Source of the DNA: Beroe forskalii
Lineage: Eukaryota; Ctenophora; Nuda; Beroida; Beroidae
Assembly (NCBI GenBank): GCA_011033025.1
Contig: WFMF01000293.1
Span: forward strand, 1-64,000
DNA length: 64,000 nt
Direction: 5' to 3'
Made by a program: the position numbers and the translations under genes
In this document: positions 48,941 through 61,500 of the stretch, in pieces
Layout: the number at the start of each line of letters is the position of its first letter
Numbering within the stretch: position 1 is the first letter of the stretch
Notes under the pieces: model-generated
The model's input: only the letters and a program-made list of their open reading frames with translations
Told to the model about the DNA's origin: nothing
Database searches by the model: none

Positions 48941-49153
48941 ATTTTGAGAGCGACCTATATCTCATTCTAAGAAAGCTTGATATATCAAATCTGTAGTCAC
49001 CACTTTTAGACTTTATCTGAACGTTCTTATAGCTTTTTTAGCATCGTAGCTCAGTAACTTGGAAGAGTTTATTTTCTGCTTCAAGATCACAATTCTATTA
49101 GTGATCGAAACTTGGTAAACTTTTTGCGTTCGTCAGTTTTCATTTTATTCATC

Positions 49154-49213
49154 ATGCTGATTAAGAGACGAACGCCTCCAAATAATTACAAACCTAAACC
49201 TTGGCTCACCAAA
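49154..49213 (+). CDS. annexin alternative first exon 5 (nearest)
   Basis: 20 codons starting MLIKRRTPPNNYKP, basic and Pro-rich, end in phase 0 at AAA|GTAAGG. A short 291-bp intron (49214-49504) leads to the common exon, making this the best-supported N-terminus. Confidence 0.65.
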
Positions 49214-49504
49214 GTAAGGAGACTAAACTGCTGCGTAAAATAATTTTCAAGAAGTCAAGCATACCGAGCAAACTGAATGACAATCCCGTCTTATCAATCA
49301 GCACAGGTTTATCTGTCGACGAAGCAAAATCTTAAAAGAGCAGCTGGAATTTATTATTTCAGTCAGATGGCAACCTGGGAAACAAAGAATTATAGTTTGG
49401 CCAATTTACCTTTCAGATTAATCAGAACCATTTTCAGAATGAAAGCAGCTAACGTGCTCTGTTTCATTACACTTCAATTGTATCTAAAAGCATTCTCTTT
49501 TCAG

Positions 49505-52500
49505 TACATGCATCCCTACACGATGAAGGGGTTTACGGGGACAGTGGTGCCGTATCCCTACTTCAACGCTAAGACCGATGCTGAGGCAATGGAAGCTGCG
49601 TGTATTCTCAGGAGGGGTAAGGATATAAATTGTTTGTGCGTGTTTTTGGACAGTATCCAGGACGACCCACCATTCCACTATGGAATTCAACGAAGAATAC
49701 CATGGTGGAGTGGTCAAGCTTCTTGTATACTGCATTGATTTGTGGTTGAATTTTGTGAGTTTTGGTTGTGTTATGGAGTTCCTCATTAAATATAGATCAT
49801 GCATTCTGTATGAAGTGCAGCACGAAACCCTTAGTGTATGATTTGTGAAGACTTATCGTGCAACTTTGTAAAGATTCCACTCATTTTGGATTCCACTGAT
49901 TTATGGATCCCACTCATTTTTTATTGAAAAAAAGACTTATCAAGACGTGGTACAATGTACATTCTGATTAATAAGGCTAAATGTTTTAGTCATAATGAAC
50001 TGTTTCAGTACCTGAATATAGCATATGTGGGTAACTACGTTTTTGAGTGTTTTGCTAAAACTGTTATCTAATTCAAGTCTTCAAAAGAAATATCAAACTC
50101 TGAATGGTTTTTCGGATAAAATAAAAAACATTTTCTCAACATTTTTGGTCGCTGTGATAAACCAGCGAGAAAGTTCAATTTCATCTAAGCATGATTCTTT
50201 AACAACTATGTTTTCTTGAGAGTGGACTGTGAGCTGGTCTGAAACTTAAAAATAACCATTGCCAGGATAAGCATTTTTAAAAGCTGAACTCGAAGTACCA
50301 AATTTGTTAATACCTACACGTTATTTTAGAAGTATAAAGATCAATTAATGATCTATGAGTTTAGTCCCAGTTTGTGGATTCTCACATTTTAGGTTGTCAA
50401 TAATGGGAAATATATACCATTCTTCCAGGGACGATAACGAGCAAGTTAAAACAGCTCTTTGGTATTGAAAGTAAGAAACATGTACTTTATAATGTAATAT
50501 GTTCAACTTCATAAGGGGTATATGTAACTTATCATAGATAATCTTGTGCTGAAATATGAAATTTTACAGCTCATAGTACTTTAGCAAATCCATTTACTGA
50601 ACAAGCGAATTGTTTATTTTAATCAAAAAAATTAGCATAATTAATGCATAGACACGACTTGCAATTCCAATTCTGTAGCATATTCAAATCGTTGAATTGC
50701 CAAAGCTCATGCTGATTCTAGTATAGTAACACCTATCTCATCTTAGTGTTTAATCTTTGCTGGCATGGAAAAGCTTAAACTTAACTCATATACCTGAATT
50801 AGTAAAGCATGCTTTTTGGTTTTCGCTATGTTTTATTTTCAGCACCCAACGATAAAAATGCTAGTACACCAGAAATAGTCCAACAGATTTTTGCATCGAA
50901 ATTAAAATGAAAAATAAAACACATTTTGATCTTTTGGTCCCCCTGAGGTCACAAAAAAGTTTGAAAACCTGCGAGCAAAAGTTCAATTTCATCAAAAGAG
51001 GATTCTTTAACAACTCCATGACCTCAAAATTTTCTTGAGATGGACGAGGTTTCAGGTCCTGAAAACCTTTAGTTCTTGAAAAAAAACCACGTGGCTAGCA
51101 TAGGATGCAGGTGAAAATGTGCATTTCAGTCCTTTGTTACCTTTACTCCCAAGAATAGAAAATAACACATCCCACATTTATAAGTAAAATGGCGAGGCCT
51201 TGAAAAGTTTAACAATCAACCAAGTGAGGTAAATGTGTTTCCACAATTTTCAATTTTTCCTGCCAGGTAAGTCCAAGGTGTGGAAAACATGTATTTTAGC
51301 TTAGTAAGATCATGCAGAATTCATTATTGCAGCTCAAATCTTTTATTATGACCAAGATTTATTCAAATTGAGAGGCCATCACATTTATTACATCAACAGC
51401 AGAGGATTTAAGGAGTTTCCAAATACTGACAGTAGCTGACAGGAGGAAGGGGGAAAGGTTATGTCAGTAAACATTTTGAGATTTTTCATCTACAATATTT
51501 CTAACCCAAGTAGTACATTTTTGGCCTGGGGGTAAGCCAACGCCAGGGGGAGGCTAGTCGATACACAATGCTGACAGAGGAGAGGGAGGGGGTATGAAAT
51601 GGTAAACAATTACTTGAAAAACATGTGAGTATATGACAGCTCCCAGATTAATCAGCATATGAATTCAAGCATTCAGTGAACTAGTGAATTATAACTTATG
51701 AACCAGAAACTGTTTTTGGATGCAGAATAAAGCCAAAAACTTTGAGCTACCCTTTTGTACTGAATGTGGAATCTTATCTTATGGTAGTGCACTCTTTGAA
51801 ACTATGATTCAAATTTGTCCAACTTATTGTGCACTCTTGGTAAAACGTGCTGCACTTGCCCAGTTGCACAACATGAATAACCACATTGTGTACTCTTATC
51901 TTGGAAAGGATTCTTCAACCCTTCAATAACCAAAACCTTAATAATAGCCCTCAAAGCTTGAATAGGTCATCAATACCAATGAGAATCAGGAGTGAAGAGA
52001 TAGATTCATGGCAGTCACAGCCTTGATAAACTGTTATATTGGGGTGTTCATGTAGGCATCATGTAAGCATCTAAAGTTCATTTGGAGTTTGCTCTGGCCT
52101 TGATGATGTGTAGGAATTCTAGGAGTGCAGAATACTGATAACTGTATGAAACTGATCACAACACTTGCAACTGAAAAGTGCTGAGCTCACGGATACCAGT
52201 CTGCAACCTACTCACTGAATAAACTTATGCAAGCTGGTAATCTGGTATAGTAATCATTTATAACTTATAACGGCTTATACTTTCTGGGCTCAATCAATAT
52301 GAACATATTTATAACGTTTAACTGGGATGAGTCAGTAGTTTGCTGAGTGAAATAGCCTGGCAATTTGGAGATGGCCCATAGCCATCTTTGGCCCATTTTC
52401 GACTAATCTGCTAAAAAGCCTACACTTGTTTAACAGTCTGATTGAAACCATGATGCACATGCTCATTTGTGGTTTGCGAAATCTGTGTGGCTCATGGCTG

Positions 52501-55500
52501 GCTTAAATGGTGAAAGTCTTGAATTGTGCAAGCATCTCAGTCACTTGATCACTTCTGTCTAGGGTAGTCGCCGTGAAGGTCACTGGCTAGGTTGATTAAT
52601 AATATTGAAGCAAATGAAATAATAAGAGTATGAGAGCATTGATCTTCGATGATGCTATAATATATAATGATTTCCAGCCCAAATGGCTCATGGATTGTGA
52701 GCAAATTTCTTGAAATAGTTTAATTACCATTCATGCATTCATGGTTGATGAATATTGAATATGATCCAGTTATGTTGCAGAATTGAAGCATGGTATCCCA
52801 GTTATATATTTTGATTGGGATAATGAGCATCACAACTTCATAAATACAAATATCTATCTCTATCATATCTTCTACCTTTGATTTTATTTCATAATCGGTG
52901 TGTACCAACTGCCACTTAAAAATCCCAAAATTTTTGCTGACGTAACCTTGACCCCCTTCCTCCTGGCAACTACTGTCAGTATTTGGAAACCCCTTGAATC
53001 CTCTGCTGCCGAGGTAATAGATGTGATGGCGCTCCTCAATTTGAATAAATCATCGTCATAACAAAAAATTTGAGCTGCAATAATGAATTCTGCATAATCT
53101 TACTAAGCTAAAATACAAGTTTTCCACACTTTGGACTTACCTGACATTGCATGGTTGTGCTCTAGGGAAAATTGTAAAAACACATTTTACCTCACTTGGT
53201 TGATTGTTAAACTTTTTCAAGGCCTCAGAGGCCATTTTTACTCATAAATGTGGAATTAGCTTGTTATTTTCTATTCTTGGGAGTAAAGGTAACAATCTCT
53301 AGGACTGAAATGCACATTTTCACCTGCATCGCTCAAATATGCTAGCCACGTATTGGTTTTTCGACCATATCTCAGAAACTAAAGGTTTTGGGACCCTAGA
53401 AACCTCGTCCGCCCAACATAATCCGACTATTGCGGTCATTTTGAGGTGCTCATGGAGGTCTGTATCTCATTCAGAAGCTGAGATATCCTCTTTTGAACAT
53501 ACGCGCCTACGCGCCTGAGGGGAATTTGAAAAAAATCATATTTGCCCCACTCAGATTTTAGTAAACTTTTTTTTGTGACCTCAGGGGACCCAATGGGAAC
53601 TTATCCAGGTGAAATCAGCTTGTTATTTTCGATTTTAATTTCAGCCCATTTTTATGCGAAAATCCGTTGGACTAAAAGGTGGTTTTCGTCGCTTATCAAA
53701 TCCTTAAGACCAACTGTTGAGAATAATAATACTGGCTACTGCTGGCCATATTGCACCAAATCGGGTAAAATTCTTACTTTGAATGATGATCATGTCTCTT
53801 GGGAGCATGTTTATTAAAGCTTTGATACATATTTTCTGCAGTTATTTCTTCACTGAAATATAAGAGAGGAAAGAAATATCGCTTTTTTCATGCTGCATGT
53901 GTCTTTGTACTTTTGTACATTTATCAATTAAGCTATTTGCCCCTCAAACGTCCATTTCCTTAAATATTCCGACTAATCATGTCTACAGCATAGGCTAGCA
54001 AAAATTGAAATCATTCTTTTTATTCACTGAGGTTGATATCAACTGACACTGAGGTGTAAGCTTGACTCAAACATATGATCATTCAGTTTTGTGCATTTGA
54101 TTAACACTTTACAGATCAGGAGGAAAAAGAGAAGTTTGAAAAAACGATAATAGACATTCTTACAAAGAGGTCGAATGTTCAACGCCAACAGATTTGTATC
54201 ACATACAAGAAACTATATCATAAGGTGACTTTTCACAGATTTATGTATCAGTAGGTACTTGCAAACAACCAACGATGACTAATGACTATTTTGAAAGGAT
54301 ACATGTATCGTGGTATTATGCCACTTATTATGATCCAAGCTTTATTTCTGAGTTTCTGCTACTATTTCATAAATATCAATATTGGAAATTAGAAATAACC
54401 AATGGAATTACATTCTCACTTTCAACATGTTCAGGACTTGTTGGAAGAGCTAAAGAACTGTCTGAATGGAGATTTCCAGGATGCAGTGGAAGCGCTGGTC
54501 ACTGATCCTGTGCTATTTGATGTACAGCTTCTTCACAGGGCTTTATATGAGGTGAAATATAAATGAGTTACCTGAAAATATGTCTTTCAAAGTTTCCAAA
54601 ACTTTTGTTCAATTCACTTCAAGCTAGACACAAGTTATAATATTATATTCTTCACAATGATTGTTATTTTAGCTATTGACAATAGATGGAGAGTTATTGG
54701 CAGAAATCATTTGCTCAAGGACGAATGTGCAGCTCATGGCAATACAAGAGAAATATGCTGAAGGTAATTATTACTTATTACTAAGCTAATGAGCAGTTGT
54801 AATAAGTTCCAAAGAACTGAAAGAGCAGTAAATTATACTGATAACATAAGTCATAATGAGCATTGCCATACATGTGAAGGAAGGTAATAATTTCTTGCCA
54901 TGGCATTATTTTTTCTTCTTTACAGTATATGGCAACCCAAAGGATGTGGCAGACAATGGACAGCCTCTGTCCCTATTCAAGGCGATTTCAAAAGTTTTCA
55001 TGGTTTGTAACGAATTTTCACACTTCTTAAATGAGTAAATGTTTCAATGGCTCCATGGCCACAAAATTATAGATTGCTGAATTGATGACTAAAATACTGT
55101 CTGAAATTATGAATCATTCATCTAATTACATATAACAGGAATCAAAATTGATGTCAGACAGAGAAAATGCAGTTGAGTTTGTGAGGCGAGTTCTTGTTGA
55201 TGCAGTAAGTTGAATACTTGGTCTTCAATCTGTATAGATTTCTTAACTTAACATCAATCAAATTAGGCCAACAAATATTGCTCTAATTTGAAAAAGTGAC
55301 CATCTTGCCCTCAACATCTTCAACTCTTTTCAGTCCCTTTCTTCCCAGACAAGCATCTGAAATATGAAATTTGATACAATTTATTTCTAGTACCATCGAG
55401 AATGGAGCCCTAAGATGAGTCCAGCAGAAAGAGATGAACATACACACTGGGATGAAAGGCTTGCAAGAAGTGATGCTGGTGAACTTTATGGGGTGGGTAA

Positions 55501-56876
55501 ATTATACACCAAAAAATAGCATGATGAATACACCTACAGTATTTTAGTATTTTGAAATGAGCTGATTTTAAAGTTCAATTTTGAAAATAGCACCAATCAA
55601 TCAACCAGATTTATGCTATGATCAGTAATCATAAGATCATAGAGTAGAGCATACCTATTTTATGTTATCCTTTACTATACTTAGGCTGGTGAATTCAAGT
55701 GGGGTACAGATGAAGGAGGTTTCATAAATGTTCTATTTCAACAAAATGTTACTTTTGCACAGCTGAGGGCAACCTTTGATGCTTATGAGAGGGTAACCAT
55801 GATGATATTGCATTACACTTTTCAAAATTATATGACTAGTACATAGTACATACTAAATTGATGAGAATAAACCACAATTTGCTTCTCCTTGAACAGTTCA
55901 ACTCCCTTTTCTTTGATGCTGTCAAAACTTCTAAACTTAATTCCATAATACCTACATGATCTATCATGATGATGATGGATATTTTCTTACATCTGTGTAG
56001 AAGTCAAATATTGCATTTTGGTCCAAAATTAAAATCAATTCTTTTCCAGCTATATACTAAGAAGATAACAGATGTTGTAAATGAGGAATTCAGTGGTGTG
56101 CTGAAGGAGCTTATTTCTACATACATAGGTAAGTTGTAGAGTCTATACCAATATATAAATTAATCAAGTTTAGAAAAATTGATTTAGATAAAAAATTCTT
56201 GAGACATGTTCTATGATTATAACATGATTCATCAATAGATTGATTTGATTTGATTGGCTGTAGAATTTGCTGTGAACAAAATCCCTCTTACAGTAACCTA
56301 GACGCTAACCCTTATCTATACCCTAACCTGGACAGTAGCCCTATGAGTTTTATCTAGGTGGGATTTTGTGTGCTCACCATTTGGACAGTTGTCCAAATGC
56401 ATAGATATGTATTATCAAAGCCATAAAACTATGATATGATCATTGAGCACTTCTCAGAATGCATCATATCAAGACAAGAGTTTTATGCAAATCAAATGTA
56501 TGAGGCAATGAGAGGCATTGGGACTGATGATGACAGGCTAATAAGATGTGTCGTAGCTAGATGTGAGGTTAGAAGATTGAAAAGAAATTTAATTAAACAA
56601 TGTTTCAGTCAAACAAACTATTAATAACTGACAGTTATCATCAGAATTCTTGAGCTTGACTGTTATCAATTTGTAGGAAGATACTGTTCTTATTTTATTG
56701 CAATCAAGCATGAGTCAATTGATATCAAATTATTATCATTATGGCAGGTTGATATGGTTCAAGTAAAGCTTTGTTACAAGGATCTATTCAATACAACATG
56801 CAAAGAAGCTATTGATGATGATACTTCAGGAACATATGGAGATCTGCTATTGGCTTTAGTGGGACCAGGGCCATGA
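49505..56876 (+). CDS. annexin, common exons
   Basis: Eleven exons join in phase: 49505-49616, 54115-54224, 54435-54551, 54673-54763, 54926-55002, 55139-55204, 55391-55492, 55685-55792, 56050-56128, 56458-56567, 56748-56876. Together they encode 366 residues plus a variable N-terminus. Annexins bind acidic membranes in a calcium-dependent way through four 70-residue helical repeats. Repeat 1 starts at PYFNAKTDAEAM and includes TIIDILTKRSNVQRQQI; repeat 2 is diverged; repeat 3 has KWGTDEGGFINVL; repeat 4 has MRGIGTDDDRLIR and ends DDDTSGTYGDLLLALVG. The type II calcium loops (GxGTD with a distant acidic residue) look intact in repeats 3 and 4, while repeat 1 has lost GxGTD (RRDQEEKEKFEK). Intron 1 of the common part is 4.5 kb and contains a long inverted repeat. 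Family assignment is secure; subfamily is not. Confidence 0.95.
50429..50470 (+). CDS. possible 42-nt cassette exon of the annexin
   Basis: Between common exons 1 and 2, a segment with acceptor CATTCTTCCAG and donor GAAA|GTAAGA is exactly 42 nt and preserves phase 1. Inclusion would add 14 residues (about TITSKLKQLFGIE) just where repeat 1 would normally carry its calcium loop. Skipping joins LRR to DQEEKE. It has both splice sites and the right length, but no homologue to compare. Confidence 0.4.
50870..53680. repeat. long inverted repeat (arms about 0.6-0.7 kb) in an annexin intron
   Basis: Left arm about 50870-51490 and right arm about 52935-53680 are diverged reverse complements. Matching landmarks include CCCCTGAGGTCAC / GTGACCTCAGGGG, CAACCAAGTGAGGTAAA / TTTACCTCACTTGGTTG, AAGTCCAAGGTGTGG / CCACACTTTGGACTT and ATACTGACAGTAG / CTACTGTCAGTAT. 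The spacer is about 1.4 kb with no gene. It is probably an old long-TIR DNA transposon or foldback; the transcript would form a long hairpin. Confidence 0.75.
53681..54114. other. annexin intron, nothing recognised
   Basis: AT-rich, ends in the acceptor ACTTTACAG at 54114. Confidence 0.5.
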
Positions 56877-57078
56877 AAATCGTTGATAATGTCTGAACCA
56901 TTATATTGAGCTTGCCATTTCATACAATTTGTGATGAGGAGTTAATTTTACCAAATTTGAACTAAATTCTGGTAATCATTGTTGCCCAATTGTTGTTATT
57001 TCACGATTTATTAGTGATTTGTGCCAATTAATTAAGAGCTGTATTTGTCAGAATGTATACAGTGATAAAGTAATGCTT

Positions 57079-57084
57079 AATAAA
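57079..57084 (+). terminator. annexin polyadenylation signal AATAAA
   Basis: First AATAAA after the stop at 56874-56876, about 200 bp downstream. Confidence 0.65.
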
Positions 57085-57289
57085 CTTTTGTTTGTTTTTG
57101 GGAATGAGATGATTTGAAACTTGTGCCAATTAAATAATATTGTATTGATACTATTTAAAAATAAGAAACTTTTCAAACCATAAATGGAGCTCAATGCATC
57201 ACATTACAATGCAATTATTTCTCACAATCCCATGATATAAGACAGTTCTGTTCAAATCAAAATTTTGTCTATCGATTGCCCGTCTATTT

Positions 57290-57890
57290 TTTTCTGAGAT
57301 TTCTGACCGGATGGTTGCTAAACACGTATATGTAGCGCCAGTCACCACATTGATGGATTTCTCCCATCCCTTATAGCGCGCAACACTTGGAAGTTTGGGT
57401 GCGCGGCGGGTCTCCCATATAAACGGAGCCTTCATTATCTATGACAATGACGTCACTAGCGCTTTAAGCATTAAGGTTAGGGTTCGCATAGGTTCAGGTT
57501 AGGATTAAGCGGCCGCGGTTACCCTGAAAAAGACGTTTGCGCCGCGTCCTCACGCAGACATGGGGATACCCGGCCCCGCGGAAAACGTGTTTGCAAGACG
57601 GTCACAATTGCACTATGACCAGCATTCTACAATATCGCATGTTCATGTTCTGTTCCGGGGAAGCGCGCGCGCAACATGAACAAGGTTGTTCGTGTTCAAC
57701 TTGCTAAACACGTACATCCCTAGGTGTCTCGGATCGCGCGGTGGCGCGCTTCCTCAGCACAGTGTGTCCTGTGAGGAAGTGCGCGGCGCGTACACACGCA
57801 CTTATGCTATGCGGGCTTCGGAAGTGTTCAGCAAGCGTGAAAGATTTATATTATGTTTGCATGTAATGCAAATGTAAATGTTTCAGACTG
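57290..57890. promoter_or_regulatory. CpG-rich block, candidate promoter of the next gene
   Basis: Unusually CpG-rich for this window (GCGCGC, CCGCGG, CGCGCG words) with a TGACGTCA site at about 57450. It lies between the annexin end and the next + strand exons. ATGs at 57560 and 57676 start short frames; none can be tied to a splice donor with confidence. Confidence 0.4.
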
Positions 57891-58540
57891 CGCCGCACAT
57901 TCCTGAGATATTTCTTAATTTTAATCCTCCCTTGCCACACCTGGGAAATATGTATGGTTTTGCTGAGGATAATTAAGGAAGAATGGAGTTGGTTAAGCTT
58001 AAGCATGATAAATTGTCACAATGTCATTTGTCGAGCCAGTGATGCCTATTTTGTAGCCTACCATAATTGATGGCATTACTCATTAGTTGGTGGCCTTTTA
58101 TTTTATCACAGACCCTTGTGAGAGTCCAGTGCAGTGAGAATTCACAGCTGGTGTAAGGGGGTCTAACAACTCATTAGTTATTCCAATCGCTGTTAAATTT
58201 GATTGTACTTTTTGTTGATACTTGTAATTTCCCAAACTCAATGAAGCAAAGCTTCCTGTAATTTGAACTGAAGTGAACTAAATCATTCACTGATAAACCC
58301 ATCTAGTATGGCTATTTTGCTGTCAAAAATTGATTTATTGTTTAAGCTGATGGCCAGAATTCCACTTGGATTGAAATTATGTTGTACTGTATGACATTTT
58401 AAAGTGAAACAAAGATTAAAGTGAAACAGATTAAAATTATATTGCCACTCATGCTTAGCATCATTCAATTCAGATTCAAATAACTACCTTTGTCACTTAG
58501 TACTACCTGAACATTTATTTTCATTCTGAATTTAATCAAG

Positions 58541-61500
58541 GACCTGATGACTGTTGAAAAAGTTGATGAAATTCAGTATGTCAAATCTATTAAAAATGTG
58601 TAAGAAATGTCTGCAAATTTCAGTATTGTGCAGCAAATTTGTGTTCATAGCCCTTCTTCCTGATAGACAAACTTGGTAGATAAATGAAATCTAAGAGCAC
58701 ATGTACTTAAGCATTTTTAACTCAAAGGATTGGTTTGCTTGAACCTCTAGGCATTTTATCAAATACTCAAGTCTAACATAAGTCAATACATTCAATGTGA
58801 TTTATTATGTTTGAGTATTCTAACTTTTCAGTTTCAGCTATGTTTCAGACCACATGTCTTCAAGTCCTTCAAAATTGATAGTAATGTAGCAAAGACAGTG
58901 TTTGGAGAATACCATGATTTCTTTGTTGGAATGGCACCCAATCCTAGTACAACTGTAAACCAGACTATCTCACCAATATCAGACTTTAGAAGATCATCAG
59001 GTAATTACAGTTATTAGAAAAAAAAACATATTAACATTATGTCTTTAGGAATAATAATTAGTATGCAAGTAGGTACAGTGTTGGAAAATGTTGGAAGATA
59101 TGTTTTTTGCTGCAGCAGAGCCAGTGGAGATGCTGGAAATTTTCTACATCCCCTGAGAGATTGGCTTGTATCCCCAGCAAAGATAAAAGAATCCCCTTCA
59201 ATATTAGTCGAATCCCTGACAATTTAGCAATTTGACCTGTATCCTAAAGCCAAAAATCCTAGCTTCATGGAGTCATGGCTGGTTTCTTGAAGAAATGATC
59301 ATTATTGTTTGTCATGAACATGTTTATCATGAACATGACATTCACTTTATTTGAGAAAGGATTAGGTCTGAGTTCATCAATTCAATAGTGCAATGATCAA
59401 TTATCATGTGGATGATGGAGGATGATAATTTACTTTATTTTTGCAGGAATAGTTATTTCCCCTGATTTCCAGTTGATAACACTAACAACAAAGTCTGTCC
59501 ATCTCAACAGACGTCCTGATGTGCCAAAGATCATTTCTTCTCCTGGTAAGAACAACAGCTTTATTATTGATTGTATTTATTCAACTTTTAATTTCCATGG
59601 GAATGTTTTCAATTGCTATTTGGAAATGGTCAATGGAGTTCATTTAAACTAATCAAAAATAATGTACCCACTTCCAAAATGTACTTTATTGACTTCAATG
59701 CATGATTTTTGAGATGGAAAGACATCAGGGTTCATGAAATTCAATTTACTATAATTTAAATATAATTAAAATAACTATGTCACTAAATTTCAGGTATCGA
59801 TATAACTCCCAGCAGGAGAAACACTACCCTTCCTCTTTTACCTTTGAAAACGTCCCCAACTTCAGCTCCACAGAATAACAAATCAAGTACGTTATTGTGT
59901 CAAAGTCTATCTATACTTATGAAGTTAAAGTTATGCCTAGATACCTACTTTTTGTTTGGTAGATTACCTACTCTTGTTTGGTAAATTAGATCCTCAAAGT
60001 ACCAGAGGTTAAAGGAATTAATTCAGTATTTGAACTTCAACTCCTGCACTATTTACAACAGCAGTCTGCACAGTTCTTCAAAAGTTCAAAACAGCTAGTC
60101 GTTGGGATATCATGCTGATAGTAAAACTGCAACACTCCATATATTGTGATGTGTATTAATATTATGATTAACATATGTCTTCTGCAGCGCATACCTCCTG
60201 CATCTTCCATCTTGATATATACTTTGATAATGCAGCATGCACAAATTAACATATTACGAGCTCTGAGATACATTATTATGATTGGTTAATCAACGTTATT
60301 GCTTACTGCTACATTATATTAAGGCGATACACTGTATTGTATGCACGCAGCAGATGTATATTTTGAATAAGGACAGCTGGATATCCAATACGAATATGGA
60401 TTCAGACCATGTATGTACCTACGAATGTTGCAGTTGAAATTAATGAAACATTGTTTTCAATTGGATAAATTGCTCATGTTGCTATTTTTGCTCCAGAGAC
60501 CCACCAAAGACGTGTTTATAATCTACATCGTCTATGGATAAACCATACACGTGTATTGTAGCAGTTTGATTCGCGAAAATAGTCATTAGGTGGGCTACAA
60601 AGATTATGCTATTAAAGCATTTAGGCTTTTCAACATAATATGTACATACTGCCATATTCAAATTTGTTTCGGCGGTTTAATGATACAGGAATCACCTCAT
60701 TTCACCCCGCCGATCTTGTTAAATTTTCCAATTCAAATGTTGGAGATTCTTGAGAATGTGAGTTCCGGTGTTTGTGAAAAACAGTCTCATTAAGTCACAT
60801 TTCAAAGGAAGAGACAGGCTGAATCCTCGCCCTGTCCATTTATAGAAGCGCTTCTGCCTTCTATCGCTCAGTATGATGATAGGTAGATAAGCATACATCA
60901 GTTTTTAGTCTGTTACAAGCTCCATACAATCCCTTGGAACGTTGCCAACATTCGTTCAGATAATCAGCTCTTTACATTGTGTGTATGACTATGAATTGTT
61001 CCTGCTCACGTATTACAAGGTGAATGTATCTTCCAACAATGCTCAGTACAGCACACTAAGAATACCAAAGCTTAACTACCCGTAGGATCCTGAAGTCGTC
61101 ATGACAATGACCAATCAGAGCGCGAGTTCGCAATCAACCCACGCGCTGATTGGTCAATGTCAAGAGAGCTTTTGGGGAAAGCTGATAAACAACAAGCAGT
61201 GTCTATCTTCTTTAAGCGATTATCTTGTTTAAGTGATTCTCGTAAATCAAGTAATTAAAGAATTAAGTAGCATCAGGTAAGGACTTAAATACTTTAGAAC
61301 ACTGCAAAGGTTTATTACGCAGGATTGTGGATAATTCAAGCAATCAAGAAGTCAAGTAATCAAGTTATTACCTTTCTTATCCTGCTACGATGCCATTTCT
61401 CAATGAATTATTACATACTTTACTTAAAGACAAATTACTATTATCGTTTCAGGAGGTGAGGTATGCTACCCATCGTTAAAAAGACACAAGTCCCTCCCTG

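Noticed and set aside
50849-50910. Possible terminal annexin exon after TTTTCAG with a 20-codon frame to TGA
   Set aside because: Its 3' half falls inside the left arm of the long inverted repeat, and the frame has no annexin features.
56262-56304. Phase-1 candidate exon before the annexin repeat-4 exon
   Set aside because: Would end at ACAG|TAACC without a GT donor, and the 56458 exon already fits.
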